From Rhodobacteraceae bacterium MED-G08 (GTDB lineage: Bacteria; Pseudomonadota; Alphaproteobacteria; Rhodobacterales; Rhodobacteraceae), in the NCBI GenBank assembly GCA_002457055.1, contig NTKT01000002.1:124001-188000 (forward strand): a DNA stretch of 64,000 bases, in the 5' to 3' direction. Each line of letters starts with the position of its first letter. Position 1 is the stretch's first letter. A program made the position numbers and the translations under genes. Shown piece by piece: positions 57,964-64,000 of the stretch. The notes beneath the pieces were generated by a model, which saw only the letters and a program-made list of their open reading frames with translations, was not told where the DNA came from and did no database searches.

Positions 57964-58604
57964 TCATATAGGCGCATTTGTTGATTTTATTTCATTAGTA
58001 ACATTGAGCACTTCCAGTTCGATGTGTGAAGGGGTTTTCATAAGTTTAGCCGCTTTGACACCCTGCCCTTCACCGAGCCAGACAGCCCAGTCACACGGAT
58101 TTATTAAAAGTGGCATACGATTATGGATCCCTGATATTTGCTCTGAGGCAGGTACAGTTATGATCGTACACGTCGGGATTCTATCTTCCCGATCATCCGA
58201 AAATTGCCAAATTCCAGCAAAGATCATTTGCTGCCTATCTGATCTCCTAACATAAAAAGGTTTACTCTTTGAGCCCACTTTTTTTTCCACTCGTAGAAGC
58301 CATCCGCTGGTATTAAACATCTCCTTTTACGGCAAGCTTCTCTAAACGCAGGTTTTTCAGCAAGAGTTTCTGCTCGAGCATTGAATAGTAATGGCCCATC
58401 TGCAACCGATTTGTACCAATGTGGCACAAAACCCCAGCGCATCTGTCCTAATTTTCTCTTACCCGAATTGCTGACGAGCACACTAATGTTTTCAGAAGGG
58501 CATATGTTAAAATTGGGCGCCGAGACCAAACTTTTTGCCATTTTCGCGTTAAAAATTTCAGCAGTTGCTTTTAATGGTGTTTCTAATACAAATCTACCGC
58601 ACAC
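57964..58604 (-). pseudogene. SRAP/YedK (HMCES-like) gene split by a frameshift at an A8 tract
   Basis: SRAP proteins shield abasic sites in single-stranded DNA by covalent linkage through Cys2. Residues 1-109 (frame from 58604) give C2 (MCGRF), N75 (LFNARAET) and E105 (DGFYEW), matching the E. coli numbering. The rest (KPFYVRR, IFAGIW, SGIHNRMPLLI with the active His, to 57964) is in another frame. The switch is at eight A on the coding strand (58279-58286); nine A would rejoin the frames. It may be a pseudogene, a sequencing error, or a gene read by slippage. Confidence 0.88.
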
Positions 58605-58649
58605 TGTATTATTCTACCTTCAAATTTAAATAAGCGACATAGGGGTATA

Positions 58650-59411
58650 ATGCTTAATTATATACACTACCCATCTACGCAATCTAATAAAACCCCACTT
58701 TTGATTGTGCATGGATTATATGGTTCAGCACGAAATTGGGGTGTAATTTCGAAAAGACTGTCAGATGAAAGAGAAGTTTTTGCCATCGACCAACGTAACC
58801 ATGGTGACAGTCGATGGTGCGAAACCCAAAGTTACTTCGACATGGCTGGAGATCTTCAAGAATTTCTTAAACACTTTGGATCGATGGCTGTTTTAGGTCA
58901 TTCGATGGGTGGAAAAGCGGCAATGGTACTCTCAATATTGGATTCAAACCTAGTAGAGAAACTCATTATCGCTGACATAGCACCCGTTAGCTATTCACAC
59001 GATAATACTCAGTACATTAGTGCAATGAAAAAAGTTCAGTTAGATAGATTAGCCACCAGAACAGATGCCATAATACAGTTAGCAGAAAGTGTTCCAGAGC
59101 CAGAGTTGCGGAGCTTTTTTGCCCAATCAATTGATATAAAAAATAAAAGATGGAAACTTAATTTAGATGTGCTCGAGCGTGAAATGGAAAAAATAATTTC
59201 TTTTCCTCAGCTGCCAGGACAATACGAAAAAGCTTCACTTTTTTTATCTGGAGCATTAAGTAACTATCTACAAATTACACATCGACCTAGTATAAAAAAA
59301 CTATTTCCTAGAGCAAAGTTTGCCAAAATACCAAATGCCGGGCACTGGCTTCATGCAGAAAAACCACGTGAATTTGAAGCTGCTGTTAGAACTTTTTTAA
59401 GTGATTTTTAA
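58650..59411 (+). CDS. Alpha/beta hydrolase (YbfF-like esterase)
   Basis: 253-aa hydrolase. Oxyanion motif VHGLYGSARNWGV, nucleophile Ser in VLGHSMGGKAAM, acid likely in the LIIADIAPVSY region, and His in PNAGHWLHAEKP. That is the bacterial YbfF/ABHD11-like pattern. It diverges from the SRAP gene with only about 45 bp between and lies 94 bp before lepA. Natural substrate unknown. Confidence 0.88.
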   Translation: MLNYIHYPSTQSNKTPLLIVHGLYGSARNWGVISKRLSDEREVFAIDQRNHGDSRWCETQSYFDMAGDLQEFLKHFGSMAVLGHSMGGKAAMVLSILDSNLVEKLIIADIAPVSYSHDNTQYISAMKKVQLDRLATRTDAIIQLAESVPEPELRSFFAQSIDIKNKRWKLNLDVLEREMEKIISFPQLPGQYEKASLFLSGALSNYLQITHRPSIKKLFPRAKFAKIPNAGHWLHAEKPREFEAAVRTFLSDF

Positions 59412-59505
59412 CAGTAACTTTATTTTTTAAATATCGTGCAATATTGGTCAAGAATTTATAAAAAAGAACCTTGACCAAAGCCTAATTTAAACTCATATCG
59501 GAAAT

Positions 59506-61305
59506 ATGACAAACCTCGCAAATATAAGAAACTTTTCGATAGTGGCTCATATCGATCATGGCAAATCTACTTTGGCCGATCGATTAATTCAAACGACTTC
59601 AACTGTGTCGGATCGGGATATGAAAGAGCAACTTCTCGATAGCATGGACATTGAACGCGAACGTGGGATTACAATTAAAGCCAATACAGTTAGAATTGAT
59701 TATATTGCCAAAGATGGTGAAAAATATGTTCTTAACCTGATAGATACTCCAGGTCACGTAGACTTTGCCTACGAAGTAAGCAGGTCAATGAGAGCTGTTG
59801 AAGGGTCGCTTTTGGTAGTGGATAGCACACAAGGGGTTGAGGCACAAACACTGGCAAACGTTTATCAAGCAATCGACGCCGATCATGAAATAGTACCTGT
59901 TCTGAATAAAATTGATTTACCCGCCTCAGATTGTGACAGAGTAGCTGAGCAAATTGAGGATGTTATCGGTTTGGATGCTAGCGAAGCGATCGAAGTCAGT
60001 GCGAAATCAGGTATCGGTATTGGTGAAACGTTGGAAGCCATTGTTAATAAGTTGCCTGCACCAACCGGAGATGTTGACGCACCACTTAAGGCAATGCTGG
60101 TCGATAGCTGGTACGATGCTTACCTGGGAGTAGTAGTCTTAGTAAGAATAATGGACGGTAAGATGCAAAAGGGTGATCGCGTCAAAATGATGTCTAACGG
60201 AACCCTCCACACTATCGATAGAATTGGTGTATTTAAACCACAGATGGAAAATGTTGATTGTCTCTACCCGGGCGAAATAGGGTTTATTACTGCATCAATT
60301 AAACAGGTTCGAGATACTAGAGTTGGCGACACGATCACGCACGACAAACGGGGAACAGATACCGCGTTGCCTGGATTTAAACCAAGTCAGCCAGTAGTTT
60401 TTTGTGGTTTATTTCCTGTTGACAGTTCCCAGTTTGAAGATTTACGGGATGCAATCGAAAAACTGGCACTAAACGATGCATCATTTAGCTCTGAAATGGA
60501 AACATCCGCTGCATTAGGCTTTGGATTTCGTTGTGGATTTCTAGGACTACTTCACCTTGAGGTAATAAGAGACCGTATTGAGCGAGAGTATGATATAGAC
60601 TTGATTACTACTGCTCCAAGCGTAATTTACCATGTCTATTCTCGTGATGGAGAAATGATTGAGCTGCACAATCCTGCTGATATGCCTGATTTGTCAAAGG
60701 TGGATCATTTAGAAGAACCGAGGATAAAAGCGACAATATTGGTACCAGATGATTATTTGGGAGACGTGCTTAAACTTTGCCAGGATCGTAGAGGGATTCA
60801 AGAAGATTTAACCTACGCCGGCTCTCGTGCGATGGTTGTATATGACTTGCCGTTAAATGAGGTGGTGTTTGATTTCTACGATCGCTTGAAATCAGTTACT
60901 AAAGGCTATGCTTCATTTGATTATCAAATGACCGGGTATAGAACAGATAATTTGGTCAAGATGCAGATTTTGGTAAACGAAGAACCAGTCGACGCACTAT
61001 CAGTAATGGTACACAGGGACCGGTCAGAAGTTAGAGGCCGTGCCATGTGTGAAAAACTAAAAGACCTTATACCTCGCCATATGTTTAAGATACCTATTCA
61101 GGCGGCTATAGGCGGTAAAGTAATAGCGCGCGAGACCCTGGCAGCTTTGAGAAAAGATGTAACTGCAAAATGTTATGGCGGTGATGCTACCAGAAAGAGG
61201 AAGCTCCTGGACAAACAGAAGGCTGGAAAGAAAAAAATGCGTCAATTTGGTAAAGTAGATATTCCACAAGAGGCCTTCATATCAGCCCTTAAAATGGACG
61301 GATAA
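59506..61305 (+). CDS. lepA: Elongation factor 4 (LepA)
   Basis: Ribosome-bound translational GTPase. 599 aa with P-loop [40 protein letters not shown], and the C-terminal LepA-specific domain ending in [23 protein letters not shown]. Full length. A b561-like gene starts 17 bp downstream. Confidence 0.97.
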   Translation: MTNLANIRNFSIVAHIDHGKSTLADRLIQTTSTVSDRDMKEQLLDSMDIERERGITIKANTVRIDYIAKDGEKYVLNLIDTPGHVDFAYEVSRSMRAVEGSLLVVDSTQGVEAQTLANVYQAIDADHEIVPVLNKIDLPASDCDRVAEQIEDVIGLDASEAIEVSAKSGIGIGETLEAIVNKLPAPTGDVDAPLKAMLVDSWYDAYLGVVVLVRIMDGKMQKGDRVKMMSNGTLHTIDRIGVFKPQMENVDCLYPGEIGFITASIKQVRDTRVGDTITHDKRGTDTALPGFKPSQPVVFCGLFPVDSSQFEDLRDAIEKLALNDASFSSEMETSAALGFGFRCGFLGLLHLEVIRDRIEREYDIDLITTAPSVIYHVYSRDGEMIELHNPADMPDLSKVDHLEEPRIKATILVPDDYLGDVLKLCQDRRGIQEDLTYAGSRAMVVYDLPLNEVVFDFYDRLKSVTKGYASFDYQMTGYRTDNLVKMQILVNEEPVDALSVMVHRDRSEVRGRAMCEKLKDLIPRHMFKIPIQAAIGGKVIARETLAALRKDVTAKCYGGDATRKRKLLDKQKAGKKKMRQFGKVDIPQEAFISALKMDG

Positions 61306-61322
61306 ATTTAAGGAGTATGTAA

Positions 61323-61808
61323 TTGGATGGAAAATATTCAAATAGCCAAATAATACTACATTGGCTTGTGGTTATCCTGATCGTACCACAATTTTTATTC
61401 TCTCACAAAATCTCGAAATCTTTGGAAGCAAGATTTAACGGGTACGAAGTCCTGGAAAGCCCTTTAATCTCGCTTCATATCTTAACAGGATTTGTTATTT
61501 TTTGCTTGGCATGTGCGCGTCTTATTCAGCGTTTTGACAACTCTAACCACCGTGAAGATAATAAAATCAATTATGTAGGCAAGATTATTAAGCACTTAAA
61601 TCATTATACTCTATATTTTTTGTTGCTTGCCCTCCCAATCACGGGAGCAATGGGATGGTTCAGAGGTATCGAAGCTTTTGCAAACTTGCATGTTATGCTT
61701 AAATCAATTTTTTTACTTTTAGTTGCTCTGCACCTTACAAGTACTGTCTATCAACAACTATTTTTAAAAAATAATGTTTTGGGAAGCATGCTTTTAGGAA
61801 GAAAATGA
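61323..61808 (+). CDS. Cytochrome b561-type di-haem membrane protein
   Basis: 161-aa inner-membrane protein with four transmembrane segments and His residues placed for two b-type haems: LHWLVV, SLHILTGF, LNHYTLYFLL and LHVMLK/ALHLTS. Family members pass electrons from quinol. TTG start, with AAGGAG 7 nt upstream. It follows lepA closely; this pairing carries no obvious functional meaning. tRNA-His follows convergently. Confidence 0.87.
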   Translation: MDGKYSNSQIILHWLVVILIVPQFLFSHKISKSLEARFNGYEVLESPLISLHILTGFVIFCLACARLIQRFDNSNHREDNKINYVGKIIKHLNHYTLYFLLLALPITGAMGWFRGIEAFANLHVMLKSIFLLLVALHLTSTVYQQLFLKNNVLGSMLLGRK

Positions 61809-61880
61809 ATATTAAATTTAACTTTATATGTATTTCATCAATTTTTTTGATGTAAGACAGACCTGTAAACTATATTTTGG

Positions 61881-61957
61881 TGGTACCGCCTCCCCGGCTT
61901 GAACGGGGGACCTCTGGATCCACAATCCAGCGCTCTAACCAACTGAGCTAAGGCGGC
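61881..61957 (-). tRNA. tRNA-His (anticodon GTG)
   Basis: Minus-strand cloverleaf with anticodon loop TTGTGGA (GTG). Acceptor GCCGCCT pairs with AGGCGGT, so the first pair is G1-U72, the discriminator is A73 and CCA is encoded. The -1 base in the genome is T, so G-1, normally essential for HisRS recognition, is not encoded. A73 without G-1 is a recognised feature of an alphaproteobacterial tRNA-His group with an altered HisRS. Confidence 0.95.
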
Positions 61958-62109
61958 ACTAATCTGGGATCTATCGCTCAAAAACTCTAATTGCAAGTAA
62001 TTTAAATATATTTCTTAGCCATGAAAGTTACGGTCATTATGTTTGCTTAGAGCTTATTTTGAAGGTAACTATCGTGTAAGTTTTAAAACCAGCACAAAAG
62101 GAAATACTT

Positions 62110-62310
62110 ATGGGGATTGATACGGAATCCAATGTTGAAGCTAGTCTGCAAATAGGGCCAACGGAAAAGGGAATGGTACGCCTTTATGTATCGAATAACT
62201 CCATAGAAATACCGATGGATTTTGAGCCTGACGAAGCGAGAGAAATCGCTGACGAAATTTTATCTGCAGCCAAAGTTGCTGCTGAACTTGTAGACACAAA
62301 AAGAAGTTAA
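62110..62310 (+). CDS. Small conserved Rhodobacterales-type protein (DUF6324-like)
   Basis: 66-aa acidic protein: MGIDTESNVEASLQIGPTEKG, MVRLYVSNNSIEIPMDF and EPDEAREIADEILSAAKVAAEL. I recognise this as close to a small conserved protein family of Rhodobacterales (DUF6324, from memory). A beta-strand pair then an amphipathic helix. Converges with mmcB 1 bp apart. Function unknown. Confidence 0.75.
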   Translation: MGIDTESNVEASLQIGPTEKGMVRLYVSNNSIEIPMDFEPDEAREIADEILSAAKVAAELVDTKRS

Positions 62311-62311
62311 C

Positions 62312-62755
62312 TTAATAGCCATACGGAAAATCTGGATCACGGAAAGATCTCAGACGTAACGCTGCATCTCGCCCAAACTTGTGAATTATTTTCTTCCTGC
62401 GGGCAGCACTAAGTGGACTCTCTTCAGGAATTCGTAGTATCTCAGCGTCAAACGCATCAGCCACGATCAAGCCACCCTCATCCGGGAGTATATTTGTTGG
62501 AAACTGCATATCTACAGCCCAGAAGAAACTATCACAATAATCTAAGTACCCTTGCCATTTCTTATCAGCCATAAAGTCAGCACGTCCTGACTTGCATTCG
62601 ATAATCCAAATTTCACTTTTTGGTCCAATCGCCATTAAATCCACACGTAATCCGCGAGTTGGAACAAACTCCTCTAAAGAAGCAAAATTCAACCTTGCCA
62701 AATGCCTAGCAACCCCCCGCGCAATTCTTTGACCTGATGAATTAAAATCCGCCAT
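62312..62755 (-). CDS. mmcB: MmcB family DNA repair protein
   Basis: 147-aa protein of the MmcB (DUF1052) family, linked to mitomycin-damage repair in Caulobacter. It shows a PD-(D/E)xK nuclease-like core: Asp in RVDLMAIG, Glu-x-Lys in IWIIECKSGRADF, and a further GYLDYCDSFFWAVD. Family length. The promoter region is shared with the structured RNA candidate upstream. Confidence 0.9.
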   Translation of the reverse strand: MADFNSSGQRIARGVARHLARLNFASLEEFVPTRGLRVDLMAIGPKSEIWIIECKSGRADFMADKKWQGYLDYCDSFFWAVDMQFPTNILPDEGGLIVADAFDAEILRIPEESPLSAARRKKIIHKFGRDAALRLRSFRDPDFPYGY

Positions 62756-62850
62756 TATCTCTTATTTGGAAAAACAATTAGGCTGCCCTACTATATTATA
62801 TCTTGCTTATTTTAAATGCCACTTGCAAAATATTATTTGACGGATTACCT

Positions 62851-63020
62851 AACCGCTGGTGGGTTACTGTTCAACTCGTCTCAGGTTGCATTCCGGTGGC
62901 CTTAAGCAATTCCGAGGGAGCTGGCTCTGTTTGAATCTTGGTTCATTTACCTGGCGCCCACCTGTAAAAACAGGTCCTCGGGAATGAGATAACCCGACGG
63001 TTGCTATGGGGCCCACTGCT
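62851..63020 (-). ncRNA. ssrS: 6S RNA-like structured RNA (candidate)
   Basis: About 170 nt of the 313-bp gap fold into a long rod on the minus strand: closing pairs TAACCC/GGGTTA and ACCG/CGGT near the ends (62852-62866 and 62989-63001), an inner stem ATTCC-GAGG/CCTCGGGAAT (62909-62917, 62976-62985), and an apical ACCTGT/ACAGGT hairpin followed by GGGCGCCAGG, reminiscent of the E. coli 6S apical arm. A TTGTCA at 63043-63048 could be the -35. It is GC-richer than its flanks. Assignment rests on layout only; not SRP RNA (no GGAAGCAGC). Confidence 0.45.
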
Positions 63021-63069
63021 TTAACTAAAGCTTTTAATAGATTGACAAATAATCATTATTTAAATCAGC

Positions 63070-63549
63070 TTAAAAATCAGCTGGATTTGCATCCTTCGCC
63101 ATGAAATCTAGAACTGCATTTACAAATTTTGTTTCTTTACCATCCGGATAAAACGCCTCAGATATAGTTAAATATTCAGAAATTATTACCTTTGACGGCG
63201 TATCTGAACCTTTCATTTCAGCCCCTGCTACTCGGAACAAAGCTCTCAGAGTTGGATCAATTCTATCAATCGGCCACTTATCGACCAGAGCCTTATCAGT
63301 CATCTGATCAATAGCCGCTTGGAATTTAACTGCATTTGAAACTAAATTTTTAAAAAGCTTCTGATTTCCATCAATAAATCTTAGATCCTGATCATTATCG
63401 CCAAAACGAAACTCTAAAAACTCCTCGCAGACCCTATCTACAGAGACTGAAGAATGTTCCATTTGAAAGAGAGCTTGCACGGCATAAAGCCGGCTCATTG
63501 ACTTCATTTTTCTACTTTGGTTTCCCGAAATTTTACTAGATGCAACCAT
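63070..63549 (-). CDS. nusB: Transcription antitermination factor NusB
   Basis: All-helical protein of the rrn antitermination complex. 159 aa: SRLYAVQALFQMEHS at the N-terminus, LVDKWPIDRIDPTLRALFRVAGAEM and C-terminal VIISEYLTISEAFYPDGKETKFVNAVLD. It follows ribH by 16 bp, the conserved ribH-nusB order. Confidence 0.97.
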   Translation of the reverse strand: MVASSKISGNQSRKMKSMSRLYAVQALFQMEHSSVSVDRVCEEFLEFRFGDNDQDLRFIDGNQKLFKNLVSNAVKFQAAIDQMTDKALVDKWPIDRIDPTLRALFRVAGAEMKGSDTPSKVIISEYLTISEAFYPDGKETKFVNAVLDFMAKDANPADF

Positions 63550-63565
63550 TACAAGTAAGCTAAAT

Positions 63566-64000
63566 TCATGTGTTACCAGAAGATTTAAAGCCTATATCTT
63601 TACTCTTTTCCTGCCAAGAAAGACTTAAAGAAAGTAAACTCAAAGCGGCTAGGGCTGCACCTGCACCCTTATTCAATTTTTTGGGATCAGATCTTTCTTT
63701 GGCCTGGTTAATATTCTCAACAGTTAATATCCCATTGCCAATACTTAATCCTTGCAGACCGAGCATAAGCAAGCCTTTCGAGCTGTCATTGCACACTGTT
63801 TCATAATGACTCGTTTCTCCTCTTATTACGCAACCTAACGCCACATACGCGTCAAAGTCACATAGGCGACTAGCCATTCCAATTGCAGTTGGGACTTCGA
63901 GCGCTCCAGGTACGTTAACTATTTCAAACTCAGCGCCAGACGCACTTATTTCTTCCGTTGCCCCAGCAACCAAATCATCTGCTATTTCTTTATAATATGG
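63566..64000 (-). CDS. ribH: 6,7-dimethyl-8-ribityllumazine synthase, truncated by window
   Basis: Penultimate riboflavin enzyme. The frame runs off the right edge; the visible part starts PYYKEIADDLVAGA and covers VPGALEVPTAIGMAS, YVALGCVIRGETSHYETVCNDSSKGLL (active His) and NGILTVENINQAKERSD, to the C-terminus. About 145 of the usual ~160-180 residues are visible. The internal start at 63973 is not the real one. Confidence 0.96.
   Translation of the reverse strand, partial: PYYKEIADDLVAGATEEISASGAEFEIVNVPGALEVPTAIGMASRLCDFDAYVALGCVIRGETSHYETVCNDSSKGLLMLGLQGLSIGNGILTVENINQAKERSDPKKLNKGAGAALAALSLLSLSLSWQEKSKDIGFKSSGNT

Noticed and set aside
61830-61852. CATCAA/TTGATG hairpin after the b561 gene
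   Set aside because: The T-run is in the loop, not after the stem, so it is not a standard terminator.
62851-63020. SRP RNA, tmRNA, RNase P RNA or FMN riboswitch
   Set aside because: Hallmark sequences of these RNAs (such as GGAAGCAGC or GAGGAAAGUCC) are absent; the rod shape fits 6S better.

Overview
The window reads as an ordinary chromosomal segment of a marine alphaproteobacterium, most likely a low-GC (about 40 percent by eye), streamlined member of the Rhodobacterales (Roseobacter-like). Pointers: a SAM/SAH-type riboswitch motif in front of metK (a class known from Rhodobacterales), an Irr regulator divergent from fabA-fabB-fabI, cobaltochelatase CobS/CobT, MmcB, a small 66-aa protein of a type seen in Rhodobacterales, a tRNA-His with A73 and no encoded G-1, and a DmdA-type DMSP demethylase. 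Genes are tightly packed with many 1-4 nt overlaps, and TTG starts recur (metK, cmk, phoH, lapA, the MttB-like gene, a CoA-binding protein, a b561 gene). No insertion sequence, prophage or CRISPR array was seen.

Layout. 1-15.3 kb: 3' part of gatB, bolA, a J-domain protein, msrB, cobS-cobT, an M24 peptidase, recN, bamD, a histone-deacetylase-like hydrolase, then hisB-hisH-(antisense DUF2147)-hisA-hisF-hisE. 15.3-25.9 kb: a catabolic island built as a divergon. The minus strand carries a TPP enzyme, a HIUase/transthyretin-like protein, DmdA, an MttB-family methyltransferase, a ketopantoate-reductase-like dehydrogenase and a fumarylacetoacetase-family hydrolase. The plus strand carries an SBP56/methanethiol-oxidase-type protein, a 2Fe-2S ferredoxin, a CoA-binding protein, a rhodanese and a thiolase. 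26-49 kb: core genes valS, trpB, trpF, lapA-like, ihfB, rpsA, cmk, aroA, trmB, metK, lnt, corC-like, ybeY, phoH, miaB, fabI, fabB, fabA, irr, a quinone-reductase-like gene, a HAD hydrolase and a PLP dehydratase. 49.5-57 kb: MFS transporter, Zn-alcohol dehydrogenase, enolase-superfamily protein, acyl-CoA synthetase and ABC exporter. 57-64 kb: an AT-rich sparse stretch with a strong hairpin, tRNA-Gly, a frameshifted SRAP gene, an alpha/beta hydrolase, lepA, a b561-type cytochrome, tRNA-His, a small protein, mmcB, a 6S-like structured RNA candidate, nusB and the 3' part of ribH.

How it fits together. The most interesting block is 15.3-25.9 kb. DmdA moves a methyl group from DMSP to tetrahydrofolate, downstream DMSP breakdown releases methanethiol, and SBP56 proteins oxidise methanethiol to formaldehyde, sulfide and peroxide. 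Here a DmdA homologue and an SBP56 homologue sit on the two arms of one divergent region that also encodes a second methyltransferase, a ferredoxin and sulfur-handling or CoA-handling proteins. A linked methyl/sulfur pathway is an inference from gene content. No dmdB/C/D, corrinoid protein or transporter is present in the window.
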